From: Gnetum montanum
Lineage: Eukaryota > Streptophyta > Gnetopsida > Gnetales > Gnetaceae
Assembly (NCBI GenBank): GCA_015680685.1
Contig: MNCI01025099.1
Location: 23,641-87,640, forward strand
Direction of reading: 5' to 3'
DNA: 64,000 nt
Position numbers and translations under genes: made by a program. Shown here piece after piece: positions 1 to 11,735 of this stretch. Position 1 is the stretch's first letter. Each line of letters starts with the position of its first letter. The notes below the pieces were generated by a model. It was not told the origin of the DNA. It made no database searches and saw nothing but the letters and a program-made list of their open reading frames with translations.

Positions 1-325
1 CAACCATTTGTTAAAATCACTCCATTCTTCGATCCTGCAACTACCAAAGCTAAGCTCTTCATTGTGGGGGTCGCACAGTCCCCCAAGGATTAATGAATAC
101 AATGATAATAAAAACCATTGATTTTTTGGAGTTTAACCCTTTCAAGAATCTTTGCTATGACGATAATCATTTATCAACATCAAAAAAAATAATTTAATAA
201 TTAAAATTGATCAAATTAGTCATAATCATAACTTAGCTAAGTGTAACCTTCCTAATGAGATAAGGTGTCCCAATTTTTTCATGTTACACAATAATTGCTA
301 ACCCATGATTATGTTGTCATTACAA

Positions 326-1834
326 ATGGCACCAAGGCCAAAATGACCATAGGAAGGAGGATCCTTTCAACCAAGGAAGAAATGACCCAGAACTAGAAGG
401 GGCCAACAAGAACAAGCCTACGAACAGGCAAAAGAAACCCATGCAATAGGACCTCTTTGGGAGGAGCCTAACGTAGAATCTATTAGACAGATTCCTGAAG
501 AAGAGGTTGTAATAGAACAATCACAACAAAGAGAGGTACTAGTGCCCATACTCAGACTTGAAGTTACGTTAACATAAGCATGCCTTGACACAATCAGGCC
601 CCATGATGTCCAACACTCAGTTCTTCAAGAAGTAAACTTCAGGCCATTCCTAGAGCATGTTCCAGCAAAGGTGAAGATACAATTGCAAACCTCTTCCATT
701 TGGCCAATCATTACTTCCAAATGGACGTGGTACATGGAAGAGATGTACGTCTTCTAAAAAAATAGAAGGGTAGGCTCCAAGGTGAAGATCAAGTATATTC
801 AAGTGTTTTACTTGGTTGAAGCCATCGCATAGGCTCTTAGGTTGCCTAATTTTGGGACATAATTGGCAGAGCTATCTATGTAGGCTAACCCAAGGGCTGA
901 AAAGGAGTGGACCTAGTGGTGTTATAGGGTTGACCATAAAGATTTTGACACGCTCACATTGACAAAACATGTATACTTCAAGATAGTAGCCTATCACCTT
1001 AATCCGATGGTGAGGCCCAATAAGGTAACTACCTTCTCCGCCCAAGCATGCATTGCTCTAAGTAGAAGATTTCTAGAAAACCTTCTACAATTGCTCAATC
1101 TAGAGATAGAAAAGCATTTCAAAGAAAATGAACATGAAAAGAAAACCTTTCCTTTTCCATGCCTCATCCAAAAACTTTACAAAAGGGCAAGGATAATCTA
1201 CTATGCCAACAACACGATCAAGCATACTCCCATTGCCTATTAGTCTGAGATGATGAAGGACAAGGCACCTATCATGTCCAAGGAAGAGGAGCAGCAACCA
1301 CCAACTCTACCATCCACTCAAGAAACAATTCTAGATGCTCGTGAAGCCATTAAGTGCTTACGCAAAATTTGAGAACAACTCTTGCATGAGCAAGAGCAAT
1401 GAGTAAAAATAAGTGGTGGAGATCCATCTATATATTGACTAGCGATGAGTCACCTTAATGAAAGTGGTTCGAACAATTAGTCAGATGGAAGGAGGTGGCC
1501 CAATAGTCTTAGCCTAATTAATATAACTACTTGTGAGATCGAATGTCAGTGCCTGAGAGGTGACAATGTCTTTATCTCAACACCATTTATTCCTAAATAT
1601 TTTTGAGAATGCCACCTCCTTTTCGATGTACTTTGAGGAGGATGGGGGAGAAACTATACTAGTGATGTAGCACCAAGGATAGGAGATAGCTATGAAAGGG
1701 GTTGCTAACCAAATTGCAACAACACTTAATGCACCTATGACATCTATACTAGATGTATCTACACTTCGATATGTGTAGATATTCACAAGAACTATTAGTG
1801 GAAGATGAAGTGCAACCCAGCAAGAAGATTTTTT
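326..1834 (+). pseudogene. Post-pol retrotransposon ORF, degenerate N-terminal part
   Basis: The reading starts at the ATG beginning MAPRPK and is then broken by several in-frame stops, many explained by CAG/CAA to TAG/TAA changes. The best stretch (959-1243) includes YFKIVAYHLNPMVRPNK and then FPFPCLIQKLYKRARI. This pattern resembles the plant 'putative transposon protein' domain (PF20167-like, recalled by eye) found in Gypsy-derived ORFs. The same protein appears at 54604-56111, at 35895-37906 and, in antisense, at 4234-6943. In the other elements it lies 3' of pol. The similarity ends near 1834, where minus-strand gag-family sequence begins. It is non-functional as it stands, and its molecular role is unknown. 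Confidence 0.6.
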
Positions 1835-2720
1835 CTATGCTACATAAGACACAAGTTACAACAACATGAACAGTGAGATGAGATGGGGTATAGAAGGGAT
1901 TGTAGAGATTGGGACATGAGGTAACTGACCCAGGGCATAGTGAATCTAGTGTGTAAAGCATGATTAATGTGTTATTAACCCATCATTCCAAGATTAGGAC
2001 CAAGTCCATTCCTCTGATCAGTGACACCGCATTGTTTCATCCCATGATGAGCGACTATGAGAGTACCATAACAACAAGGCGTATGATCACTTGGCATTTT
2101 AATTAAGGGAGGAGTGATTTTTTCTTTGTGGCACTTCCTTTGTTTTTTTCTTTGTATTTTTTCTTCTGTTTTTTGAATGAATGAATCCAGAGAAGCTGCC
2201 AACCTTTAGGCATGGATGTATGTCTTTCCAATGGAACCCTCTAGAACACCATTGCATCTTTGAGTGCCTTTTGATTACTCTTACTCCCATTTTGCGTTAG
2301 ATCTACAAGGATCTTAGTACAACCATGTTGCATGATAACTCTCACAGATGTTACCAAAGAGAATCTACAAATCCCCTTGATGTCACACCCAAATCATTTC
2401 CTCTTAGTCCATCCTTCTTCATTCTAGGTACAATGAGCGCAAAGTTAATTTTAGGTTTTAAGAATGTCAAGAATACCACTGTACCCGCGACATAACCTCT
2501 TATTTGTCGATTGGATGAGTGGGTGTAATGGGCTCACTGTCCAAATAATTGATCGCTCAAGACTCGATAACATAGAACACACCTCAACTAATGAGCCACA
2601 TGAGTGTTTTATTCATAGATGATATTACTAATTAAAAGATAAAAATATAAAACAAGAAATTGAAAAATGAAAAATTGGAAAATAAAAAACTGTAAAATTA
2701 AAGAAAATGAAAAATATTTA

Positions 2721-3187
2721 TTAATCCTGCTTGTTATTAGAATGTGGGATATCCCCCATAACTAAACGGTTGAACATGGCAAGGATTAAACAATGGAAGA
2801 TGAGGGTCCTTGCATGTTGGAAACATGAAACTTGGTCATACTTACCCCATTGGGGTTCACAGACGTTATTATAGTAAGCATAGTGAGGCAATTTATAAGA
2901 TGTGGTTCCTGGATAAAGAGTTGACCCACTATGATACTTGGGATTGTAAGATGGTATGCAAGGATCGGGATGTCTCTCTCCATGGCTATATTCATTGGGC
3001 CATATGGTTATTGGAGTGTTAATTGATGGCCCTAATGAAGTGACACAAGGCGTTGGGTTCAAAGGGAAGGATGTACCACAGTGTTGGACTTGTGCTAAGT
3101 TAGAGAATGCAGTGGCCTTGGAATTATGTTGTCCCTTCCTACGGTTAGGTATAAAGAAGGAATGCTTTTGATGTTGAGGAGGCCTCT
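2721..3187 (-). pseudogene. Gag C-terminal tail of split copy (exon-like left piece)
   Basis: The translation reads as a Pro/Tyr/Gln/His-rich tail, for example HPDPCIPSYNPKYHSGS, homologous to the gag tails at 8831-9157 and 57010-57729. The N-terminal gag part lies at 11741-13274, beyond the inserted element. The tail is frameshifted near its end, where the related copies finish in YGGYP(A/P)F and a stop. This is structural gag decay with no function. Confidence 0.65.
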
Positions 3188-4024
3188 TGATGAGTGGTGA
3201 GGTACCCCAACACTCAACCATATGAATACGAGCATTACACACGCGATCCGGTTCGAACTCTGCAGACAGACTAGTTGTGGCATCTAGATAGTTAGCCTTA
3301 GGTTGCAGTTCGCTGTCTTCCCACCTGGACTAGTATTAACTTTGTCACATATGGTTTAGTTCAGAGTGAGGTGTATGATATGTTTCTAACCTAATGCTAC
3401 TTCTGAAGACAATGGAAGATAATATTAACTAAGCTAAGGGAGAAATTGTGAGAAGGAATCTAGCTAGCCTAAGTGCGATTAGCATCCATTCCTCGATTAT
3501 TCGTATACACCTTGAACTTCGTGCATGAATACCACTAGGATTACCAAGTACAGATCCTAGGTATGCTACTGGGTTACCAAGAAGTCATACTTAAGCACTG
3601 ATAATCAAGTCATACTCATTCCGTGTTTAACAGGAGTTTAAGGGTGAGAAGAGATTAACTAGGAAAGTAGTAAATAATAATTAATTAAATAGTTAAGCTA
3701 AGTGAATGATGCAATGATGAAGTAATCTTAATCTTTATTTCCATTCATGTGCATGTCCAAGTATGTCACACTTGAATAAAGGATGTCGTACAATTACATT
3801 CACCACACTGTGGGCATACACTAGGAGGAAAAACTTAACACTTAAACTAAAACTGACAAAAAGCTTTCATCTCCTAACTAACTCCTCTTATTTATAGATG
3901 AGGAGACAGGCTACGATATCGCATACATGATCGCGGTGGGGCTGTGATATCGCGTACGTGATATCATGGCATGGATGTGATATCACGTACGTGATATCAC
4001 GGTGAACTAAATGGCGACTCCTCA
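3188..4024 (-). repeat. 3' LTR of inner element
   Basis: This LTR matches the LTRs at 10951-11735, 13414-14260, 27420-28259 and 59132-59754. On the minus strand it runs from a U3 with a GATATC array (about 3911-4001), through a TATA box (TATAAATA, complement of 3889-3896), to the end ...GGTACCTCACCACTCATCA-type terminus at 3188. The U3 edge reads TGAGGAGTC, one change from the TGATGAGT of its partner LTR. Confidence 0.85.
3911..4001. promoter_or_regulatory. Palindromic GATATC/CGTACG array in U3
   Basis: Reiterated units of the form GATATC + (A/G)CGTACGTG occur here. GATATC and CGTACG are each palindromes, so the array reads nearly the same on both strands. It sits just upstream (minus orientation) of the LTR TATA box. 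CpG positions vary between CG, TG and CA, as expected for methylated repeats. An enhancer or protein-binding role is inferred from its location only. Confidence 0.55.
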
Positions 4025-4233
4025 TACCCTCACAACTGAATGAAAACTCATCCTTGAGTTATAGTGATTACACAGTGGATAGGTATGGGATTATTGAATG
4101 GTAAAAATGGGGTTATGCAGCAGTGTGCAATGAAAAAAAATAAAGACACAACACAAAGAATGTGCTACAACTACAAAATTTGTGGAACTCATGTAGTTCC
4201 AGGTGGCGATGGCTCCTCCATACGTGCTTTCCC

Positions 4234-6943
4234 CTAGTCTTGCGCTTTAGGTCTTGGGACTTGATGGCATTGAAGTATGGCCTGGAGTTTCTCCTCTTCG
4301 ATCCAGGGATCCTGTGCCATCCATGCTAATGTTCCGATGTTTGATGGAGTAGGCACCTCCCATGGGCAGGGTAGTTGCGGAAACATTTGATTGGCCTTGA
4401 CATACCAAGCCGCAAACACTTGTCATTCCTCTTTGTAGGCTCTGGCTTTATCCCTGTATTCTTGAAAATCCATAAGCCATCAAGCCAGATTTGTTGTGAT
4501 ACCTTTTTGGCCTTGGTAGCTTGCCTTCACCACCTCAAGCTCAGAATTTACGATCTCTAGTTTTTCTAATAACTTCTTGCAAATTTTGCTTCGTATTTGA
4601 CATAGGTGATCACTACCTATTGTTTGAGCTCTTTCCTCAGGTGCCTTGTTGTTAACATGGTAAGGTTGGCATATCGTAGGTTTGCCAACTCCATGTATTT
4701 CGTTATTTCTTGAATCTATAGGTCCGATTCTTAACTTCTGCCTAGTGGGCAAAAACATATGTGTCCAATATGGCCTATCAATCAGTGTGTTGAGCACTGA
4801 TAACGTTGATGTGGGCCTTGGCCATATGGATATCCTTTTCAAGGATCTTTTTGTACATCCCCACCTGGTCTTGGAAGTGCTCCTTCAACTTTTCATGCCA
4901 TTTAGCCTCATTTTTCACGTGCTGATTTTGATAGCTGTCTTTTGATGGATTGTGTGTACCTCCTCCATTGAGAGGATTCTATTCTCCTTGGATAAATGGA
5001 TCATGTCTTGGTTTACCCAAATGAATTATTCTTGCAACTGATGAAAGTGTTCTTTGAGAACATTCTTTTGCTTTTCCATAGAGTTCAATCGAAGGTTGGC
5101 GGCAACAAGCTGTTTATTTTCTTCTTGTAAGGCATTGAGTGCTTTGAGATGCACATGAGTTTGTGCCTATGCTATAGAAGCATCCCAAACAGCCTTCCCT
5201 TTTTCCTTTGCCACCTTCTTATTCTCCGTTAATATCTTGGTTAGTTTCTTAGTTCTAAAGCTATCTAGCTAGTCTACGGGAACAAATTGTGAAGGGTTCT
5301 ATTGTGCTGCTTGTAGGGCCCTGAGCTGTTCTTGCAATCTATGCACCTCTACTTCAGCATGCTCGTCCCTCACTTCTGTTAAGATCAGCTTTCCCTTTGT
5401 GGAAATAAGGTCTGACTGAATGCTGTAACATCCTGAGGGATGTCAAATAGGGATGTCATTACTTATCCTATTTATAGCAATCGATCAAGCACATCCTCAT
5501 GTTTCGCAAGAGTCATTGAGGTTCCGGCCAAAGTTTGAGCATCCCATGCTCCTGTGAGATCTACCGGTAGTACAACAGGTACATTGAATGATTCTTTGAT
5601 GTGGTCTATGACCACCTCTGCATCTCTCATAGCATCCTAGTGTTGCATGACCACCACAGTGGCCCCTTCACTAGTTTCTAACTACACTTGGAAAGACGTT
5701 GCATTCCCTCAGATCTGTTGTGAACAAATGCTTTCCCCTCCTCTTGTATGAATAGACACTTTAACCCTTGTATGATCCAAACAAACTATGGGCTGCATGG
5801 CATTGTCAATGATGCAGAAGAGATTAGCATCATCAAGACTTCCCCAATTAACTGTTTCAGCGATGGCCCTGAGATGGCTCATCGATGGTCTATAATCTTG
5901 CAGTGGCGATGACTGATCCTAGCCCATGCTAGGCCCTGCTTCCTATTGTTGGCTAGGTCTAGCAAGTTGAGTTGTAGTTGGTCCAACTATTTGTTGTTGT
6001 TCTTCTTCTAGTCCCAGCGTCTCACCAGTGATTTTCCTTACAGCTGGTGGCTTTAATAGTTCAGCATATGAAGCATTTTTGGCTTTTCGGAGGACATCAT
6101 TGGTGTACCACCTAATACCAACATGTCAACAAAGCTTTTTGATAAAACAAGGGAAGGGCAATGGCATCTTTCCTATCTTCCATTCCTCGAACCGCCTCAG
6201 GATCTTCGTTAAGTATAGATGAGGTAGGTTAGCATTAACCTTCCCCATTAGCACTGCACATCCTCTTGCTGCATACATTGATATTATTTTTAAGCCCTTC
6301 ATGGGGAATAGGTGATAAGTTCCAATTTTGAAGTAGATCCTCTCTTCTGTAGTCAACTCACCAAATGTCTTTTCTCTACCATACGCCCTTTCCAACCAAT
6401 CTCGTTACACATTGGGGTCTGAACAGGTGGATAACTGAGCAACCTTGGGCCTATATTCAGAAGGTTTAATGCTTCTGAAATGGCTTGCATGGAGAAATCA
6501 ACTGACATACCATAGATGTTGACAGTGGTGCCTTGCTCTCTATTGTTCCAGAATTGGTACGTCTCCCCTAGGTACCAGGCACTACTTTCAGATAGGGTAG
6601 GCCACAAAGGAGACCCTTTAAGGTGATCCCTAACAGCCTCAGGAGTGAACTTTGCAAAAGATTCAAATTTTAATTCCACAATCACCGTAGCGAATGTGGA
6701 CATTTCATGGATGGCCTAAACACAATCTTGGGGCAACGTGAGATGTTGTCCCTGTTCAGGCACTGTAGCAGCTCCTCCTTCTGCCTTCCCGAACTATATG
6801 GTAGTAGGGTCCTCTTGATGAATGCTAAATGATTGTTCCTCCTGTTCTACATGTTGTCTGGCAGGATCTTGTCTTCCACCTCTCCTAGTTCATTTTCTTC
6901 CACCTTGAGCAAGACCTTCCTTTTGTCCATGTTTCGGGGCCAT
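4234..6943 (-). pseudogene. Post-pol-type ORF of inner element (plant transposon-protein-like plus coiled coil)
   Basis: The ATG at 6943 follows an intron-acceptor-like TGATTGCAG. The protein starts MAPKHGQ and has an N-terminal domain (6703-6126) with WYLGETYQFWNN, then YFKIGTYHLFPMKGLK and PLPFPCFIKKLC, resembling the plant putative transposon protein domain. A frameshift near 6395 splits this domain. Lys/Glu-rich, Leu-heptad-like coiled-coil segments follow, for example around 5100-5400 and 4480-4842. The conserved C-terminus reads WYVKANQMFPQLPCPWEVPT, ending at the stop at 4234. The homologous C-terminus in the 30-39 kb element reads WFVNVKELFLIMPCPWDIPT. Scattered stops make it a pseudogene. 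The role is unknown; by position it corresponds to the env-like ORF of Athila elements, but no membrane segment is evident. Confidence 0.65.
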
Positions 6944-7930
6944 CTGCAATCACACGGGGTCAAACGTTAGTAAGGTTGTTTTTGAAGTTAAGTTATACCT
7001 TACTGGTTGCCTAAATTAATGAACTTATTTTATCTTCATGTGATGTTGCCTGAAAGATTGTAATAATGAGTTTGTTTTACTTAGGTAGTTTCCAATTTTA
7101 ATTTCCCGGTGTACCTAAGGGATTAAATGCTTTTTTGGCATAATTATTCTAAACGCTATAGTTAAATACCCTAGAGAATGTCCTTTGGGCTATGATAAAT
7201 TCCAAAAAATTTAGATGCTATTCGGTAGGTGTCCCTCCCCCACGACTAAGCTGAACACTCTGGGTTCAAGTAGGTTCAGACGAAATTAAAATCAGAGTAC
7301 CAACGAGCGAGATATGGATAGGAAAGTAAGGGTCACACAATCATAAGTCGTAGAGAAAAAATTCGAAAACTCCCTCGTGTGAATGGTGAGAAATGATGCT
7401 AAGTGTTGCGGGGCCGTGGGGGGGGAGTGTGTTGCCTATTTATAGGTTTTGTGGGACGCACTATCGCATCATTGGGCACAACAAAAATACCGAATTTTGA
7501 AAAGGATTTTCTTGAAATCAACAGTGTGATTTAGGAAATTGGGCTATTGTTAAGGGATTCTAAGGTAATTAGATGGTGTTGAAGGCACAAATAATTATGA
7601 TCTGTGGGTTTTATCAATAAGGACCTTGGGTGGTAGAGAAGAAGGCTATGTGATGGTACATAGGAACGTTGATTCGGAGGGATAATAATAATAGGGAAAG
7701 AATGTTATGAAAAATAGGCTAAGGGTAAGAAATGGTGGGTGTGGGTTGTGTCATAAGTGAAGATTACAAAAGATTACACAAGTGGGTCCTCCCCAAAGCA
7801 GGTTCCAACCTATAATGTCCTTGTGTAACCACACTTAGAAGTGTCAGTGGGCACTTGAAGGGTTAAATGTAATCCACACTATTTCCACAAAACACACACA
7901 TGTCAATATCACCAGAATGAGGTAAGAATG
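6944..7930. other. Non-coding middle of inner element
   Basis: No convincing reading frame is visible on either strand. The stretch separates the post-pol-type ORF (left, minus strand) from the 7931-8830 segment shared with the composite copies. Where an autonomous relative would carry pol, nothing resembling pol can be read. A short G run occurs near 7420. Confidence 0.5.
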
Positions 7931-8830
7931 CTATGTTACACATGACATGAGCTACAATTACATGAACAGTGAGATGAGACGAACTATAGAAAGGGATTGT
8001 AGAGATTGGGACATGAGGTAACTGACCCAAGGCACAATGAATCCTGCGTGTAAAGCATGATTAATGTGTCATTAACCCATCGTTCCAAGATTAGGACCAA
8101 GTCCATTCCTCTAATCAGTGACATCACATTGTTTCATCCCATGATGAACAACTATGAGAGTACCATAACAACAAGGCATATGATCACTTGGCATTTTATT
8201 CAAGGGAGGAGTGATTTTTGTTTTGTGATACTTCCTTTGTTTTTTTTTTCTCTTTTTTTGAATGTTGAATCTAGAGAAGCCTTCAACCTTCAAGCATGGG
8301 TGCATGTCTTTCTAGTGGGGTCCCCTAGAACTGCATTGGATTTTTGAGTGCCCTTTTGATTACTCTTACTCCCATTTTTCGTTAGATCTACAAGGATCTT
8401 AGTACAACCACATTGCATGATAACTCCCATAGATGTCACCAAAGAGAATCTGCAAGTCCCCTTGATGTCACATCCTAATCATTCCTTCTTGGTCCATCCT
8501 TCTTCATTCTAGGTACAATGAACACCAAATTAATTTTAAGTTTTAAAAATGTTAAGAATAACATTGTACCCTTGAACAGAACCTCTTATTTGTAGAATGG
8601 ATGAGTGGGTGTAATGGGCTCACTGTCCACATAATTGATCGTTCAACACTTGATAACATAGAACACACCTCAACCAATGATCCACATGAGTGCTTTATTC
8701 ATGGATGAGATTACTTATAAAAACGAAAAAAGATAAAAAGATACAACAGGAAATTGAAAAATGAAAAACTAGAAAATAAAAAGTTGTAAAAATAAAGAAA
8801 ATAAAAAGTGGTTATTACTCCTACTTGTTA
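7931..8830. repeat. Gag-adjacent non-coding segment shared by three copies
   Basis: This segment matches 1834-2720 and 56111-57009. It is the piece directly 3' of gag (minus orientation). A lysine-rich minus-strand frame (8111-8305; longer at 56252-56563) is open in one copy and broken in the others, and its lysine run comes from a poly-T tract, so it is not called as a gene. The segment also ends the homology between the inner element and the composite copies. Confidence 0.6.
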
Positions 8831-10816
8831 CTAGAATGGGGGGTATCCCCCATAACTAAACGGTTGAGCATAGCGAGGATTAATAAATGAAAGATGAGGA
8901 TCCTTGCATGTTAAAAATATTGGAACTTGATCATACTTACCCCATTGGGGTTCACACACTTGATTATAGTAAGCATAGTGGGACACTTTATAAGATGTGG
9001 TTTTTGGATAAAGATTTGACCCACTATGATGTTTGTGACCGTTAGATGGTATGCAAGGATCGGGATGTTGTTTTCCATGACTGGGTTCATTGGGCCGTAT
9101 GGTTGTTGGAGTGTTTGTTGGTGGCCCTAATGAAGTAACACGAGGCATTGGGTTCAAAGATAAGGATGCACCACAATGTTGGGCTTGTGTCGAGTTAGAG
9201 GTTGTAGTGGCCTTAGAATTATGTTGTCCCTTCCTAGGGTCATTCCTAAAGAAGGGACGCCTTCGATGTTGAGGAGGCCTCTCACTATTGTTGGCAATAG
9301 TAGCACAAGCAACATTCGTGGGTTGTTGCTATGGTATAGGCACCTTAGAAATAGTTGGTGGCGATGTAGAAGGAGGGAAAGGATGAGAATGTTGAAAATT
9401 AGGAGAAGTGTAGGATACACAAGGTGGTGGTTGTGTTGAAGGCATCGACTGATAGTATTGAGGAGAATGGTAATGTGGTGAGATAGAGTATGTTGGCCTA
9501 GTTGGAGAAATAGGGTACTAGACTAGATAAGCATTTGGGTTCTGATGATATGAAGGGTGTCTCTAGTTTAGGGGTGGCTTCCCCCACAACTAGGATTGTT
9601 GCCACTGTGATCGAACACAGTATCTCTATATGAACTCTGGATGTAACATGCTTCCCCAATGCTCATATAAATGTAACAAGATTGGGCATTGACCCTTGGG
9701 GTGATTATAGAGGCAAATGTTGCATTCATACATATGATTGGCAATTGAGCTCTTATTTTCCTTATCCCTTCATTCTGATTGTCTACCAATACTTTGTCTT
9801 GCTTCTTGGGTTGTCAAAACTTTATCTCCAATGATATCGATATATTCTTCACACTTTTTATACATCCATTCCAACATCTTATTGATCTTTGCCTCGAATT
9901 CTTCTAATGATTGTTGGATTGACAAAGATGGTTCTTCCACCTTGGGATTGGTTGGTTTCTCCTTTTCATGATCATGGACCTTTGTTAAGTTGAGATTTTG
10001 GTCCTGTTAATGTTTTTCAACACTCTCCCATCTAGCCATTTCTCCTTCTTCCTTTGCTATCCACTTAACAAGCTCTTAGACTTGATGGATTCGTAGTTCA
10101 TATAGTTGGCCTTGGGCATACATGCCTAAGGTCTCTCTTGTTGCATCACAAAGCCCATCAATGATATGGTACATTAGGCTTTCCTCTGATAACCCATGGT
10201 GTGGACAATTGTTTAACAATGCATAATATCTTTCTAAGGCCATGTCCAAGGGTTCATGTTGTGCTTGTTTCCACTCTTGGAGTTTTTTCCTTAAGACTAA
10301 CACTCTTGCATAGATTTGATATCTTTCGTTAAATAGTTCTACCATTGTTGGCCAATGTCATATTGAATTTGGTTTTAACGATCTATATCATACTTTTGCT
10401 TCGCCAATGAGTGTCATAGGGAAGAGCTTGAGTTTTTGCTAACTGTTATCAATGTTGTTCCATGTACAAGCATCGTAGAAGGCTTGAAAATGTTGATGCG
10501 GATCTAAGTCATAGCCTCTTGAAAATTTGGAAAAGTTATTTACATTGAGCCTGGGTAGACGACTCTCTTTACGATGCCTACGGGAGATTCAAACGGCCTC
10601 TTGTATTTGTGTTAGGCTTGTAGTGGCTAGTAGGGGTTCATCGTCATCAGGTAAGTTAGGCTTTCATGTGTGGGGATGGTGTTGCTTTCATTTAGGTTTA
10701 TAAGAAACCCCCACCTCAGGTTGCATACTCCAATCTTCATTGTCATATAATTCGTTGGTTCTCCAATGAACTTCCTCACTGGGTGTGTCATTGTTATAGT
10801 CTTGTAGGAGAACCAT
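8831..10816 (-). pseudogene. Gag of inner element
   Basis: The start ATG at 10816 (MVLLQDYNND) lies about 135 bases inside the 5' LTR/PBS. Domains in order are: an acidic N-terminus, a retrotransposon-gag core (about 10345-10076, LDMALERYYALLNNCPHHG then DGLCDATRETLGMYAQGQ), a charged linker, a zinc knuckle CNICLYNHPKGQC (C-x2-C-x3-H-x4-C, near 9660-9720), and a long Pro/Gln/Tyr/His-rich tail ending YGGYPPF and a stop at 8831. Internal stops and frameshifts abolish it. Gag packages element RNA into virus-like particles. The spacing of the knuckle, one residue shorter than the usual CCHC, is typical of plant Athila-like gags. Confidence 0.75.
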
Positions 10817-10930
10817 GGTTGTGGAGTTGTGTGTGAATTTATGTGTGAATTTTTATAATTATTTATTTCTAAAAGATATATCGTTAATTCCTCTACAACG
10901 ACCTTGTATGATATAACTAATCTAGATAAC

Positions 10931-10950
10931 TAGCACGACAACGGTGGCAA
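10931..10950 (-). other. Decayed primer-binding site of inner element
   Basis: Directly inside the 5' LTR the minus strand reads TTGCCACCGTTGTCG. This fits a decayed form of the tRNA-Asp complement TGGCGCCGTTGCC seen better at 13394-13413. The assignment rests on position and on comparison with the other copies. Confidence 0.5.
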
Positions 10951-11735
10951 TGATGAGTGGCAAGGTACCCCAACACTCAACCATACAAATACGAGCATTA
11001 CACGTGCGATCTGGTCAAACTCCGTAGATGGACTAGTTGTGGCATCTAGATAGTTAGCCTTAGGTCGCAGTTCACTTTCTTCCCACCTAAACTGATATTA
11101 ACTTTGTCACGTATGATTTATTCTAGAGTGAGGTGTATGATATGTTTCTAACCTAATGCTACTCCTGAAGGTAATGAAAGATAATATTAACTAAGCTAAG
11201 GGAGAAAGGGTGAGAAGGAATCTAGCTAGCCTAAATGCAATGAGCATCCATTCCTCGATTATTTGTACACACCTTGGACTTCGTGCACAACTACCACTGG
11301 GATTACCAAGTGCAGATCCTAGGTACGCTACTAGGTTACCAAGCAATCACACTTAAGTGCTCGTAATCAAGTCGTACTCATTCCACATTTAACAAGAGTT
11401 TAAGGGTGAGAAGAGATTAACTAGGAAAGCAATAAATAACAATTAATTAAATAGTTAAGCTAAGTGAATGTTGTAATGATGAAGTAATCTCGATCTTTAT
11501 TATCGATCATGTGCATGTCCAAGTACGTCACACTCGAATAAAGGATGTCATACAATTACATTCACCACACTGCAGGAATACATTGGGAGGAAAAGGGTTG
11601 AGAGGAAAAACAAGAACTAAAACTTAACACTTAAACTAAAACTGACAAAAAGCTTTCATCTCCTAACTAACTCCTCTTATTTATAGATGAGGAGACAGGC
11701 TACGATATCGTGGTGAACTAAATGGCAACTCATCA
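10951..11735 (-). repeat. 5' LTR of inner element
   Basis: The ends are TGATGAGT and ACTCATCA. It is about 50 bases shorter than its 3' partner. The GATATC array is reduced to a single unit (ACGATATCGTGG near 11702), while it keeps about 30 bases (around 11596-11620) absent from the left LTR. The two LTRs of one insertion have thus diverged by array contraction as well as point changes. Confidence 0.85.

Larger units (their letters stand above)
1..3187. mobile_element. Left half of split composite Athila-like copy
   Basis: This stretch matches about 54240-57463 almost base for base in the same orientation. It joins a plus-strand remnant of a post-pol ORF (from 326 to about 1834) to a minus-strand gag 3' end (2721-3187). 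It is cut at 3187 by insertion of another element and resumes at 11736. The copy continues beyond the left edge of the window, so its left end is unknown. The CCTCT at 3183-3187 is the left target-site duplication of the inserted element. Confidence 0.8.
3188..11735 (-). mobile_element. Inner non-autonomous LTR element (gag + ORF, no pol)
   Basis: The element begins TGATGAGT at 3188 and ends ACTCATCA at 11735, and is flanked on both sides by CCTCT (3183-3187 and 11736-11740). The uninterrupted homologous site near 57460 has one CCTCT, which supports a true insertion. Read on the minus strand it is: 5' LTR (11735-10951), decayed PBS, gag (10816-8831), a non-coding middle, a long ORF (6943-4234), a purine-rich tract ending GTGAGGGTA, and 3' LTR (4024-3188). 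No protease, reverse transcriptase, RNase H or integrase motif is seen, so mobilisation must have been in trans. The host site is an older copy of the same LTR family. Confidence 0.85.

Noticed and set aside
3911-4001. GATATC repeats as a CRISPR array or as transposon terminal inverted repeats
   Set aside because: Units are about 14 bases, directly adjacent, palindromic and always in LTR U3. There are no unique spacers and no cas genes, and the element ends lie elsewhere (TGATGAGT/ACTCATCA).
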